This document shows, piece after piece, positions 25,784 to 34,767 of a stretch of 64,000 nucleotides of DNA; position 1 is the stretch's first letter; the number at the start of each line of letters is the position of its first letter. The stretch is taken from the NCBI GenBank assembly GCA_900079765.1, contig LT599017.1, forward strand, positions 1,116,001-1,180,000. The letters are read 5' to 3'. Under the pieces are notes generated by a model that was not told the origin of the DNA, made no database searches, and worked only from the letters and a program-made list of their open reading frames with translations. The translations under genes and the position numbers were made by a program. Source of the DNA: an uncultured Eubacteriales bacterium. GTDB taxonomy: Bacteria; Bacillota; Clostridia; Oscillospirales; Oscillospiraceae.

Positions 25784-26508
25784 AGGGCCTGTCCTCCGCC
25801 CATCTGGGAGAACAGGCAGGCATAGTACCGTTCCTTCGCTTCCTTTGCGTATTTCCTTGAAATGCTGATCATGGTCTGCCCGATGCGGAAATAGACGTCT
25901 CCGGCTTCCGTCACGTGGGAAAGGTTTACGAGAAAGCTCTGGTGGCAGCGGAAAAAACATTGCTCCGGCAGCTCTTTTAGAATCTCCTCCAGCCTTCCGT
26001 AACACTGCAGGATGTTTTCACCCGCAAGATGGAGCAGAAGGAGCTTATCCCTGCTTTCGATATATCGAATCTGCCGGCAGTCCACGCTATGTACGGTTCC
26101 TTTGTACTGGATGCGGATTTTATGTATGCTTTCTTTTCTGAGCTCATCCAGCGCGCGGCTCAGCACTGCATATAAGCGCGCCCGGTCAAAAGGCTTGACG
26201 ATATAATTGAATGCGAATACCTCATAGGCCTGCGGATAATGATCCTTGCTGGAGGAGAGGAAAATAATCTTCAGGTCTTTTAGTATGGTTCTTATTTTTT
26301 GTGCTGTCTGGATACCGTCCAGTCCCGGCATATAGATGTCGAGAAACAGAAGGTCGGCGGTGAAGCTGCCGTCCAAGAGTTCTTCCATCAGCGTTTTCCC
26401 GCTGGTAAAAGAGCTGATTTCAAATAAAGAGTCATAGGCGGAAAGGGCGACAGATAACGCGTTGATATCCTCCGCCACATCGTCGCAAATCGCTATTTTA
26501 ATTGGCAC
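25780..26508 (-). CDS. LytTR-family response regulator
   Basis: This 242-residue AgrA/LytR-type regulator has a receiver domain at about 1-120 (CDDVAEDI, phospho-Asp in LLFLDIYMPG, Lys in NYIVKPFDR) and a LytTR DNA-binding domain at about 135-235 (IRYIESRDKLLLLH, CFFRCHQSFLVNL). GGAGGCGGTGACG precedes the ATG. It is first in a two-gene unit with its kinase. LytTR regulators bind pairs of direct repeats spaced about 12 bases; I did not find an unambiguous pair in the 26509-26600 promoter region, which does contain a TATAAT on the minus strand. Confidence 0.92.
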   Translation of the reverse strand: MPIKIAICDDVAEDINALSVALSAYDSLFEISSFTSGKTLMEELLDGSFTADLLFLDIYMPGLDGIQTAQKIRTILKDLKIIFLSSSKDHYPQAYEVFAFNYIVKPFDRARLYAVLSRALDELRKESIHKIRIQYKGTVHSVDCRQIRYIESRDKLLLLHLAGENILQCYGRLEEILKELPEQCFFRCHQSFLVNLSHVTEAGDVYFRIGQTMISISRKYAKEAKERYYACLFSQMGGGQAL

Positions 26509-26717
26509 GTCACCGCCTCCAATTCGATTATATGATCAATAATTATACCATAATTTTTGTCAATATCCAGATGGTTTTATGGCTGCTATTTCAGCGTTTT
26601 TGTCTGTGCGGCTGGGTTTGCCGTCTTGATCGGCAAACCTCGGAGAACCGAACGCGCTTTCGGGACATTCGGCATACGGGCCCTATTTGAAAATGATATT
26701 TTCTTGAATTCTCTTTA

Positions 26718-26742
26718 ATATTTCGTCAATTCGAAATATAAT
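26718..26742 (+). promoter_or_regulatory. Palindrome overlapping the -10 box of the membrane LuxR gene
   Basis: ATATTTCG (26718-26725) and CGAAATAT (26732-26739) form a perfect inverted repeat separated by TCAATT. The right arm overlaps a TATAAT (26737-26742), 39 bases before the ATG at 26782. This position suits a repressor site. A second hairpin, GGTTTGCCG/CGGCAAACC, lies upstream at 26615-26639. The -35 box is weak. Confidence 0.5.
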
Positions 26743-26781
26743 ATGAAAGGCAAATATATTTTGATGGCAGGGAGGGTCAGT

Positions 26782-28230
26782 ATGCGAAAGATGCCCCTAA
26801 GCGCCCCAAAGCCCCCGCCTGAAATTGACCGCGTGGTGAGCATCAAGGGGCTTCAAAAGCACAATCTCCCCCACATTTTTATATGGGTTATTTACTATGC
26901 TTGGGTTGTGTCCTTTGCAACCTGGTGGACGGCCTCACCGCTTGCGGAAAATGGTTTCAGCATGGAGATTCGCAGCCTGCTGCACACCATAATTCTGGTT
27001 TCCTCCGGCCTGGTCATATTGATTATCCGAAAAGAGTGGTTTTTCAAAACAGCCCGTATCGGAGCGATACTGGTTATCGCGGGTGTTATCCTCTTCCTGA
27101 CCGCTCCGAACGCGCAGGTCCAACGGTTTTATGCCGTCATCATTGGAACGGCTCTTGGCATGATCAACACGAGCATTCTGATGCCGTTTGTTTTTACCCT
27201 CAACAATACGGAAAAGCTGTACGCGGTCGTTGGCAGCAATGTGCTGATCTGCCTGATTTCACTTTTTCAGGAGGGCAACGCAGGGAATTACTTGCGGCGA
27301 GGCGGAGATCTGGTGTTATCCGCCGTTATGCTGGCTATCGCGCTGGGTGCAATCCTGCTTTTCAACAAAAATAGCTTGCCGGTCGCCTTGGAAATCGCCG
27401 GCATCGACACGCCGATGCTTCATTCAAGGATATACCTGACGCTTTTTTTCAACTGTATTTTTGCCATTCTTTGCAAAGGTGTTGGCAAGGGCCTCCTCAA
27501 TATTGCCGCTTCTGTTTCCGAGTACCCGCTCTTGCTATGGCATTATCTCGGCGGCTTGGCTGGATGCGTGGCCTATTTTGCCGTCTATGCCCGCTTCAAA
27601 AGGTCAATTGTTTGGATCGGCGACATTACGTTCGGTTCTTTTGCGATGGGCCTGTTCTGTAACACCTTTGCTGCGCGAATACCGGAACTGGCGGTGGCTT
27701 TTGCCTTTCTGCTGGGGCTTGGGAGCACGGCTGGAATGATCAATATGTACTACGTCATAGGCGTAGTGGGTAAAAAGTTCAACAGTATGCGTTATCTGAG
27801 GCTGTCCATTTTTTTTATAGGCATATGCGGCGGCGTGTCAGGTGTTGCGGTAGGTAATTTCATCCACAGCAAGAATACCTTTGAGGTATCCGCGATTGCG
27901 TCCATTGTTTCAGTCGCTGTAATGCTGCTATTTATCATGCTCTCCGCGGTTGTAATGCAGTCACAGTATTATGATGATTGGGCGAAGGATTCGGAAAAGA
28001 CGGAGATCGACAATGAGCAGTTAGATATGTTCAAGAAATATCGCTTGAGCAAACGTGAGATCGAAGTATGCAAGCTGCTTCTCCAGGGCTATACGATGCG
28101 TCAGATATCGGGCATTTTATCCATTGCCTATTCCACGGTCAATACATACTGCACCTCGGCATACCGCAAGCTGGAGATCAACAGCAAGACGGAGCTGCTG
28201 CTATTGTTCAAGGATTATCAAATGAAATAG
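26782..28230 (+). CDS. Membrane-bound LuxR-type regulator with MFS-like domain
   Basis: This 482-residue protein has about 12 hydrophobic helices (about 30-400), arranged like a major-facilitator domain, fused to a C-terminal LuxR/GerE helix-turn-helix (about 415-480; LSKREIEVCKLLLQGYTMRQ then STVNTYCTSAYRKL). Such fusions are widespread in gut Eggerthellaceae and Clostridia and are thought to sense a small molecule with the membrane part and regulate neighbouring genes. ATG 26782 follows AGGGAGGGTCAGT. The downstream protease and surface-protein genes are candidates for control. Whether the membrane part transports anything is unknown. Confidence 0.85.
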   Translation: MRKMPLSAPKPPPEIDRVVSIKGLQKHNLPHIFIWVIYYAWVVSFATWWTASPLAENGFSMEIRSLLHTIILVSSGLVILIIRKEWFFKTARIGAILVIAGVILFLTAPNAQVQRFYAVIIGTALGMINTSILMPFVFTLNNTEKLYAVVGSNVLICLISLFQEGNAGNYLRRGGDLVLSAVMLAIALGAILLFNKNSLPVALEIAGIDTPMLHSRIYLTLFFNCIFAILCKGVGKGLLNIAASVSEYPLLLWHYLGGLAGCVAYFAVYARFKRSIVWIGDITFGSFAMGLFCNTFAARIPELAVAFAFLLGLGSTAGMINMYYVIGVVGKKFNSMRYLRLSIFFIGICGGVSGVAVGNFIHSKNTFEVSAIASIVSVAVMLLFIMLSAVVMQSQYYDDWAKDSEKTEIDNEQLDMFKKYRLSKREIEVCKLLLQGYTMRQISGILSIAYSTVNTYCTSAYRKLEINSKTELLLLFKDYQMK

Positions 28231-28258
28231 CTGGGTTACACTATCTACCGGCAGTCTG

Positions 28259-28293
28259 AGCGCCTCATTAGAACTAATGAGGCGCTGTTTTTA
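28259..28293 (+). terminator. Strong rho-independent terminator
   Basis: AGCGCCTCATTAG (28259-28271) pairs exactly with CTAATGAGGCGCT (28274-28286) and is followed by GTTTTTA. It ends the membrane LuxR transcript 29 bases after the stop. Confidence 0.93.
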
Positions 28294-28400
28294 TGCTCTC
28301 ATGCGAGCTAATGAATAGACGCAGACGCCTTTCTCAAGCAGGATAAGGATGCGGCCGGCAAACTCCACTCAAAGGCACAGGCGTTTTTGGAGGTGATTGA

Positions 28401-28766
28401 ATGGCACTGTTTGACAGATTAAAGCGCATGTTGATTTCGGAAGAGAAACGAAAGACGAGCGAACACCCGGCAGCAAAACAGAGCGCCGGCGGACAGGGCG
28501 CGTTGCCTGCCGCAGGGAGACAGCGAAAGGCGGCCCAAAGCGGCAGACAGGTGCGCCTCTCCCGGCTGACGCCCAGGGAGCATGACCTTTATCTCCTGCT
28601 GCTGGAAGGCTTTACGCTGAAGGAAGCTGCAAAACAGCTCTCGATCAAATACTCAACCGCGAATTCGCATATGTCGGGAATCTACAAAAAGCTGGGGGTC
28701 AATTCCAGGGCGGAGCTGATTATCAATTATCGAGGCATCAACGGCGAGAAAACCCAAGCCCCCTGA
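28401..28766 (+). CDS. Small LuxR-type HTH protein
   Basis: This 121-residue cytoplasmic protein has a short basic, Ala/Gln-rich N-terminal half (to about residue 50) and a LuxR/GerE DNA-binding domain (about 52-110; LTPREHDLYLLLLEGFTLKE, STANSHMSGIYKKLGVNSRA). There is no receiver or sensor domain. The HTH closely parallels that of the membrane LuxR gene 200 bases upstream (Y-S-T-x-N core in both), suggesting duplication. TGGAGGTGATTGA precedes the ATG. It begins a same-strand series running to 32110 and may control it. Confidence 0.82.
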   Translation: MALFDRLKRMLISEEKRKTSEHPAAKQSAGGQGALPAAGRQRKAAQSGRQVRLSRLTPREHDLYLLLLEGFTLKEAAKQLSIKYSTANSHMSGIYKKLGVNSRAELIINYRGINGEKTQAP

Positions 28767-28808
28767 CGGGACAAAACACTTCAAATTGAAATAATGGAGG
28801 GTCATAGA

Positions 28809-29198
28809 ATGGAAGATCATAAAAATAGCGCTGAAAACCACGAGACGCTGACCAAGCAGACAACGGTTCCACAGCAGACTCAGGAGGACGGCTATACGTC
28901 CGAGGACATTGAAAAAGGCAAAACCATGGCGGGGCTTTCCTATCTCCTGTTCTTTTTACCGCTGATCGCCTGTCCCGATTCAAAGTACGGGAGATTTCAC
29001 GCGAACCAATCGCTCTTGCTCTTGATTACAGGGATAGCGGGCAACGTGATATTGGGCGTCATCCCAGTGATCGGCTGGATGCTGATGCCGGTGTTCGGAA
29101 TCGGTGTGTTAGCCCTGGGCATTATGGGACTCATCAACGGATTCGGAGGAAAGGCAAAGAGACTGCCCATCATCGGGAAGTTCACCGTCCTGAAATAA
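28809..29198 (+). CDS. DUF4870/Tic20-like small membrane protein
   Basis: This 129-residue protein has a polar N-terminus of about 45 residues and then two or three hydrophobic helices. The core GLSYLLFFLPLI, with FHANQSLLLLI and the C-terminal GKAKRLPIIGKFTVLK, fits the DUF4870/Tic20-like group (FHxxQ motif). The start is ATG 28809 after GGAGGGTCATAGA; an ATG 15 bases earlier overlaps that site. The function of the family is not known. It lies 60 bases before the protease gene on the same strand. Confidence 0.75.
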   Translation: MEDHKNSAENHETLTKQTTVPQQTQEDGYTSEDIEKGKTMAGLSYLLFFLPLIACPDSKYGRFHANQSLLLLITGIAGNVILGVIPVIGWMLMPVFGIGVLALGIMGLINGFGGKAKRLPIIGKFTVLK

Positions 29199-29257
29199 GG
29201 CCACCCTGCCCGAGTGAGAAAATTGTATTTCAATTACAGAATGTAAGGTGGGCTTCC

Positions 29258-30958
29258 ATGATCAAACGTACTCTGATCAGCGTTTTTGCCGCGCTGTTGC
29301 TCCTCATGACGTTTCCAAGCGCCGCGGCTGCCGTGCCGATGGATACGCGTACGCTGGCGACAACAAACAAGCCCGGCGTGGTTCTCGTGCAGACTACTTG
29401 GACCGCAGACGTCACCTGGTATGAATTTTCCATCGACGACAGTTTTACTTATGATCTTGGGCTGGAATTGGAGCGAATGGTGTCAGCCGGAGAAATCGGA
29501 ACCAGCGATCAGGAGCTGTATCAGGCTATGGTGGCCTTAATGATTTCGTATATGGAATATTATACCTACCCCAATGGAAATATCGAAACCGAGCAGATGA
29601 GCACCGCCGCTGTGGGCACGGGCTTTATCGTCACGCCTGACGGCTATCTGGTCACAAACGCCCATGTGGTGCATACGGACGAGGAGGCGCTCACCCTGCA
29701 GTTTGCTATGACCTCCCTGGAGAACTATGCTGTGGAGGCAGCCGATTCCTTTATGGAGGAATTGCGGCGCGAGGGGTATCAAATGTCGCAGGAGGAATGG
29801 GACGGCATCGCAAGCGCCTGGTACCGCCTGTTGGCGCAGAGCATGGAAATTAAAAACCTGCAGGCCTCCTACCAATGCTATATCGGCAACGTATCGCCCG
29901 GAAGCGATGTTTCCGCGAAAGGGAAGGGGCTTGACCTGTGCAAGATTGGGGAGCCGATACCCGGCAAAGACATCGCCATACTAAAAATGGAGGGCACTAA
30001 TCTTCCCACCGTGAAGCTGGGCGATGACACGAAGCTGAAGACGGGGGACCGTGTGTACGCGATGGGGTACCCGGCCCTGGCCACCCTGTCGGAGACGCTG
30101 AACGTGGCTCAGGCAATCCAAGAGCCCACGCTGACGCAGGGCATTATCAGCGCCAGGAAGGAGATGGCGGGCGGCTGGAGCATATTGCAGACCGACGCGG
30201 CCATACATGGAGGCAACTCAGGCGGCCCGTTGTTCAACGAAGCGGGCGAGGTCATCGGCGTCAATACCTTTGGCATGCTTGACCCCTCCAGCGGCACGCA
30301 GGCCGCGGGCATGAATTTTGCCGTGCCCATCAGCATTGCCAAGCAATTCCTCAACGAAATCAACGTACAGCCCTCGGAAAGCGCCTTTACGGCAAATTTC
30401 AAACAAGCGCTGACGGCGTATAACGACGGCGACTACCGTGCGGCGCTTGAGCTGCTGCGGGGAATCAACGAAACAAATCCCGGCTTCCCCGTCGTGCAGG
30501 AATTGCTGGCCGAGGCGCGCCAGGCGGCGGACGCAAACCCTCAGCCTGACACAATCGGAAACCCCGCGGAAGCATTCGCCCCGGCGGACAAGGCCCAAAG
30601 CGATACGGTTTTGGGTATGCCCCCGGTGGTGGTGTATGCAGGCGCGGCAGGCCTCGCGTTCACCGCTGCGGCGGCACTGATTCTTCTAACTAGGAAGAGA
30701 AGCCGTGCCATCGTTGTGCCGGCACAGCCGCCCTCACACCAAATACCCGGCACGCTGACCGCGCAGCCAGCCGCCGCGGCTCCGGAAGAAAACGCCGCGC
30801 GCTGCGCGGGGTGCGGCGCGGCGCTGGCGGCAAACGCGAAATTCTGCAACGCGTGCGGCGAAGCCGTGCGGCAAGCGCCCACAAATTGCCCCGGCTGCAG
30901 TGCGCCGCTAGCGCCCGGCTCCAAGTTCTGCAATGCATGCGGCGCGAAAATACCCTGA
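29258..30958 (+). CDS. HtrA-like membrane serine protease with C-terminal zinc ribbons
   Basis: This 566-residue protein begins with a signal peptide (about 1-27). A trypsin-like domain has the catalytic triad His136 in TNAHVV, Asp238 in KDIAIL and Ser321 in GGNSGGPLF. About 100 residues separate His and Asp, a longer gap than in classic HtrA, filled by a predicted helical insert. No PDZ domain is evident. A TPR-like stretch follows (about 385-425; YNDGDYRAALELLRGI), then a membrane helix (about 469-490) and two CxxC zinc ribbons (CAGCGAAL...CNACGE and CPGCSAPL...CNACGA). The protease is outside; the ribbons are probably cytoplasmic if the helix orientation is standard. It likely degrades or senses damaged exported proteins. 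Confidence 0.88.
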   Translation: MIKRTLISVFAALLLLMTFPSAAAAVPMDTRTLATTNKPGVVLVQTTWTADVTWYEFSIDDSFTYDLGLELERMVSAGEIGTSDQELYQAMVALMISYMEYYTYPNGNIETEQMSTAAVGTGFIVTPDGYLVTNAHVVHTDEEALTLQFAMTSLENYAVEAADSFMEELRREGYQMSQEEWDGIASAWYRLLAQSMEIKNLQASYQCYIGNVSPGSDVSAKGKGLDLCKIGEPIPGKDIAILKMEGTNLPTVKLGDDTKLKTGDRVYAMGYPALATLSETLNVAQAIQEPTLTQGIISARKEMAGGWSILQTDAAIHGGNSGGPLFNEAGEVIGVNTFGMLDPSSGTQAAGMNFAVPISIAKQFLNEINVQPSESAFTANFKQALTAYNDGDYRAALELLRGINETNPGFPVVQELLAEARQAADANPQPDTIGNPAEAFAPADKAQSDTVLGMPPVVVYAGAAGLAFTAAAALILLTRKRSRAIVVPAQPPSHQIPGTLTAQPAAAAPEENAARCAGCGAALAANAKFCNACGEAVRQAPTNCPGCSAPLAPGSKFCNACGAKIP

Positions 30959-31006
30959 TTCTAGGAACAAATTTTACAGCATGATTAAAACAAACAGGAG
31001 GCAATT

Positions 31007-32110
31007 ATGAAACGTAAACTTTTGACTATCTTTTTAAGCTTCGTGCTGATGCTCGGCGTGCTGCCTATGACGGCGCTGGCGAGCGACGACCCCTTTGCAC
31101 TGGAGGCGCCGACAGATCTTACCGCGCAGTTGAAACAGGACTTGAACGGACTGCCCTATTTTGAGCTTAGGGTGACCATTCCCGAAAGCGTAAAAGCGTT
31201 GAACGCAAAGATACTTGAAAATTCGGAGTATTTTGAAGGCAAAATGTGCGCTGAAATAGAGCTCACCTTTGAATATAAATATGGAGCGTACGATTGGAAC
31301 GAGGGGCCATCACAATACTGGAATACCTCGGCTTATGTTGCCGACTTTCTTGAGGACGGCTACTTTGAATACTATCCCCTTGACAGCTCCACCAATTTTG
31401 AGGATGTGGACATCAAAAGTGAAACCTATTTCTTCCGAGTGCGCTTTGAAACGATGTGGGGGTATGTCGACGACTGGATGGACAAAGAGATCTACTCCGG
31501 ATATTCCAATATTGTTCAAATAGGGAACCCCGCCTATTGGAGCACTGCAAGCACATGGGCGACGCCAGAATTGCAGAAAGCGGCCGATACGGGCCTCATC
31601 CCCGACATCCTCAAAGGCGCGGATATGACAAAGCCCATTACCCGCGAGGAGTTTGCCGAGCTTTCGGTACTGCTCTATGAACAGGTGACGAAACAGGCGA
31701 GTGTGCCGGTATTCCCCAATCCCTTCGTAGACACCACAAACCCGCAGATTTTAAAGGCCTACCAGCTGGGGATTACATCGGGAACCTCGGCTACCACCTT
31801 TGCGCCGAAGACACTCATCAACCGGGAACAGTGCGCCGCCATGCTGTTTCGCGCGATCAAGGCCATCGAGCCGAATGACAGCTATAGCATAGAGGGGGTA
31901 AAGGACTTCCCCGACCAAGCGCAAATATCTGGCTGGGCGGTGGAGGCCACCAAATATATGTATAAAATCGGCGTTATCAGCGGGGATTCGGGCGGCAATT
32001 TTATGCCCAAAGCCACCACGACCGCGCAGGAGGCCGCGGGCTACGGAATGGCGACAAGGGAGCAGGCCATCGTGCTATCCCTGCGAACCTATGAAAAGCT
32101 TGGCAAGTAA
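31007..32110 (+). CDS. Secreted SLH-domain surface protein
   Basis: This 367-residue protein has a clear signal peptide (about 1-26, ending in ALA). An N-terminal domain of about 150 residues, rich in Tyr, Phe, Asp and Glu, matches no family I recognise. Three SLH-like repeats follow (about 180-360: TWATPELQKAADTGLIPD, ILKAYQLGITSGTSATTFAP, EATKYMYKIGVISGDSGGNF), which tie it to wall polymer. ATTAAAACAAACAGGAGGCA gives a good ribosome site. It follows the protease by 48 bases and may be its substrate or co-regulated partner. It ends in the palindromic terminator at 32206. Confidence 0.85.
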   Translation: MKRKLLTIFLSFVLMLGVLPMTALASDDPFALEAPTDLTAQLKQDLNGLPYFELRVTIPESVKALNAKILENSEYFEGKMCAEIELTFEYKYGAYDWNEGPSQYWNTSAYVADFLEDGYFEYYPLDSSTNFEDVDIKSETYFFRVRFETMWGYVDDWMDKEIYSGYSNIVQIGNPAYWSTASTWATPELQKAADTGLIPDILKGADMTKPITREEFAELSVLLYEQVTKQASVPVFPNPFVDTTNPQILKAYQLGITSGTSATTFAPKTLINREQCAAMLFRAIKAIEPNDSYSIEGVKDFPDQAQISGWAVEATKYMYKIGVISGDSGGNFMPKATTTAQEAAGYGMATREQAIVLSLRTYEKLGK

Positions 32111-32205
32111 AGAAGGCCATGCAAGGTAAAATATATAGATTCCACTCTGTGGATTACTGCTGAAAGCTTAGTCCTCTCGCAGGTCCAGCGAGTCTCAAAA
32201 AACCA

Positions 32206-32245
32206 TAGAAGAGCCGCTGAATCATAAGATTCAGCGGCTCTTCTA
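32206..32245 (+). terminator. Palindromic terminator, copy 1 of a dispersed repeat
   Basis: TAGAAGAGCCGCTGAATC (32206-32223) pairs without mismatch with GATTCAGCGGCTCTTCTA (32228-32245) around ATAA. It lies between the SLH protein (stop 32110) and the convergent VOC gene (stop 32317), so it can end both. The core recurs at 38239 and 52139. Confidence 0.88.
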
Positions 32246-32316
32246 AATAATCCGGAAGCCGTCCCCTTTATCTATATTCTCTTTTGCTGCATCTTGTGGC
32301 GGCGTGATTTTCGCAA

Positions 32317-32799
32317 TCAACTGTTATATGCTTTTCGCAGCTGCGCGATGTCCAGCTTTTTCATCGTGAGCATGGCGCTGTTTACCTTCTCCGCCTTTAC
32401 CGGATCGGGGTCGGAAAGCAGCTGATTGAGCTCGACGGGAACAATTTGCCAGGAGAGTCCGAACTTGTCGGTCAGCCAGCCGCATTCGCCGGGCTCGCCT
32501 TCCTTACAGAACGCATCCCACAGCCGGTCAACCTCTTCTTGTGTGTCGCAGTTCACCATGAGCGATATGGCGGGTGTAAAGGCGAACACAGGGCCTCCGT
32601 TTATGGCGATATAACCCTGCCCGTCCAACGTGTATTCTACCGTCAGGACAGAGTCTTCCAACATACCTGATACTTTGGCACCGGAGGCGCCGTAATAGGT
32701 AGTCTTGCTGACCGCGGAATTCTTGAACAAGGAGACATAAAACTTGGCGGCTTCTTCCGCCTGGGTATCAAACCACAGGTTCGTAATGATTTTCTGCAT
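32317..32799 (-). CDS. PhnB-like VOC-fold protein
   Basis: This 160-residue cytoplasmic protein is of the 3-demethylubiquinone-methyltransferase-like/PhnB family (vicinal oxygen chelate fold). NLWFDTQAEEAAKFYVSLF at the start, YIAINGGPVFAFTPAISLMV in the middle and WQIVPVELNQLLSDPDP near the end are characteristic. Members are often of unknown function despite the methyltransferase name. ATG 32799 follows CGGGAGGTG; an earlier frame start has no ribosome site. It forms a single-gene unit. Confidence 0.88.
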   Translation of the reverse strand: MQKIITNLWFDTQAEEAAKFYVSLFKNSAVSKTTYYGASGAKVSGMLEDSVLTVEYTLDGQGYIAINGGPVFAFTPAISLMVNCDTQEEVDRLWDAFCKEGEPGECGWLTDKFGLSWQIVPVELNQLLSDPDPVKAEKVNSAMLTMKKLDIAQLRKAYNS

Positions 32800-32932
32800 G
32801 CAAACACCTCCCGTTTTTTTATGATGGTAGTATAGCATATTTCGTTGTATATTGTCCCTGCTTCATTTCATTGTAAAAAGCACTTGCTTAAGCAAGTGCT
32901 TTTTACATGGTTGTGCGCTGTGATCCATAAAT

Positions 32933-33736
32933 CTATGGCTGGGCGTGGTACCGCCCTTTTGGAATGACCAATGGCGAGCGGGAGACGGGATCCTCCATTA
33001 CCACGCATTCAAGGCCATAGATGTCCCTTATGATCGCGCTGGTTATGATCTCCGAAGGCATTCCTTCTGCTACAAGCTGGCCTTTGCGCATTGCAAAGAT
33101 ATAGTCGGCATATCGGGCGGACAGGTTGATGTCGTGCAGGACCATAACGATGGTCGTATGATGCCTTTGGTTCAGGTCGGTCAGCAGGTCGAGAATCTCC
33201 ACCTGGTAGGTGATGTCCAAAAATGTAGTGGGCTCATCCAGGAATAGGATGTCTGTCTGCTGCGCCAGTGCCATCGCAATCCAAACGCGCTGCCGCTGCC
33301 CGCCGGAGAGCTCATCAATATTGTGATTTGCAAGCTCGGTGATGTTCATGATCTCCATCGCTTCCGCCACGGCGGCATAGTCCTCCTTGCTCCAGCCGCT
33401 CAGCGCCTTCTGATGCGGGAAACGGCCCCGCCCAACGAGATCAGCCACCGTAATGCCCTCCGGGACGATCGGCGTCTGGGGCAGAAGTCCGAGCGTTCGG
33501 GCAAGCTGCTTGGGAGGGATCTTTCCGATTTGCTTCCCGTCCAGCGTAATCTCCCCGCCCATGGGTTTCATCAGCCGCGCCATGGTCTTCAGCAAGGTGG
33601 ATTTACCACAGGCGTTTGCCCCGATGATGACGCTGATTTTCCCATCGGGAATCGTCAGGCTGATGCCGTTGACAATCACCTTGGCGTCGTAACCGGATAT
33701 GGTCTGTTCTGTTTTAAAAGTGTGAGCTATACGCAT
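32933..33736 (-). CDS. Siderophore ABC importer ATPase (FecE/FepC type)
   Basis: This 267-residue cytoplasmic ATPase has Walker A GANACGKST (39-47), signature LSGGQRQRVWIAMAL and Walker B ILFLDEPTTFLD, as in FepC/FecE, followed by HDINLSARYAD, the typical H-loop of this group. Its ATG overlaps the last base of the upstream permease stop. It is the last gene of a four-gene iron-chelate importer and energises uptake through the two permeases. The organism would use it to collect ferric siderophores or related chelates; the exact chelate is not determinable. Confidence 0.93.
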   Translation of the reverse strand: MRIAHTFKTEQTISGYDAKVIVNGISLTIPDGKISVIIGANACGKSTLLKTMARLMKPMGGEITLDGKQIGKIPPKQLARTLGLLPQTPIVPEGITVADLVGRGRFPHQKALSGWSKEDYAAVAEAMEIMNITELANHNIDELSGGQRQRVWIAMALAQQTDILFLDEPTTFLDITYQVEILDLLTDLNQRHHTTIVMVLHDINLSARYADYIFAMRKGQLVAEGMPSEIITSAIIRDIYGLECVVMEDPVSRSPLVIPKGRYHAQP

Positions 33737-34767
33737 TAAAATTCACCATTGCGATTCATTTTTATCAGCAGAAAAATCAGGTACGGCGCTCCGAGAATCC
33801 CCGTGATGACGCCTACCGGGAACCTGGTCTCAAAAGCAAACTGCCCGAACAGGTCGGCGGACAAAACCAGAACGGCCCCAAAGAGTCCGGCTGGCACCGT
33901 GTGGGAACATCCGCCGCCCACAAGCCGCTTTGCAATCGGGCACGCCAGGAATGAGATGAAAGAGATCGGGCCGGTGGCCGCCGTAGCTATGGCCACCAGG
34001 AAGACCGAGCTGACAATAAGGAGCACCCTCGTCCTGCCGGTATGTACGCCAAGGGACAGGGCAGAGTCTTCTCCCAACTCCAGCATGGACAAATCGCGTC
34101 CAAAAAAGACGACGACCGGTGTCAGCAGCAACGTGGCCGATACAATAGGCGCTAGGCCTTCCATTTGGGATCCGTTCAGGCTGCCGCTCAGCCACCGCAG
34201 CGCGGCGGGAACATTGCTTTCCGAGCTGATGAGCAGCAGCCAGGAAATCAAAGCGTTGAGCATCGCCTGCAGGCCCAGCCCGATCAGAATCAGGCGGCCG
34301 CCCGAAAAGCGTTTGCTCCCTGTGAGTATGTACGTTACGAGCACGGTGGCAAGCCCGCCCGCGACCGACAGTGCCGAGGTGACCGCGCCGCTAGCCTGAA
34401 GGACGACGATGCTGAACACGGCGGCGGCGCTGGAGCCTGATGTAATACCGATGATATTCGGGTTTGCGAGCGGGTTGCGCAGCAGGGTCTGGAATACGCT
34501 GCCGGCAAGGCCGAACGCGAATCCCGAAAAGAGGCCCGCGAGCATTCTGGGCAGCCGTATGGTATTCACGGCAAAGGAAACCCCCTGCATCTGCTCGCCC
34601 GATAGGGCGCGCACCACGTCCGACACCGGATAAATGGTATTGCCAAGCATAAGCATCGCACAGCACAGAAGCACGGCCAACGCGCCGAGTATGGCCGTAA
34701 CCAGCACAAAGCGGAAACGCCGTTTGCTCCGGCCAATTTTGATAAATGCAATCGTTTCTTCTCTCAT
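33736..34767 (-). CDS. FecCD-family siderophore permease
   Basis: This 343-residue membrane protein has about ten helices of the FecCD/BtuC fold. Conserved motifs include RLPRMLAGLFSGFAFGLAG, RNPLANPNIIGITSGSS and GPISFISFLACPIAKRLVGG (the ATPase-coupling region). It pairs with the next permease upstream, whose stop overlaps its start by four bases. Length and motif order are normal for the family. Confidence 0.93.
   Translation of the reverse strand: MREETIAFIKIGRSKRRFRFVLVTAILGALAVLLCCAMLMLGNTIYPVSDVVRALSGEQMQGVSFAVNTIRLPRMLAGLFSGFAFGLAGSVFQTLLRNPLANPNIIGITSGSSAAAVFSIVVLQASGAVTSALSVAGGLATVLVTYILTGSKRFSGGRLILIGLGLQAMLNALISWLLLISSESNVPAALRWLSGSLNGSQMEGLAPIVSATLLLTPVVVFFGRDLSMLELGEDSALSLGVHTGRTRVLLIVSSVFLVAIATAATGPISFISFLACPIAKRLVGGGCSHTVPAGLFGAVLVLSADLFGQFAFETRFPVGVITGILGAPYLIFLLIKMNRNGEF

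Noticed and set aside
25784-26005. N-terminal extension of the GHKL kinase
   Set aside because: It overlaps the LytTR regulator in another frame; ATG 25783 overlaps the regulator stop and begins directly before the first membrane helix.
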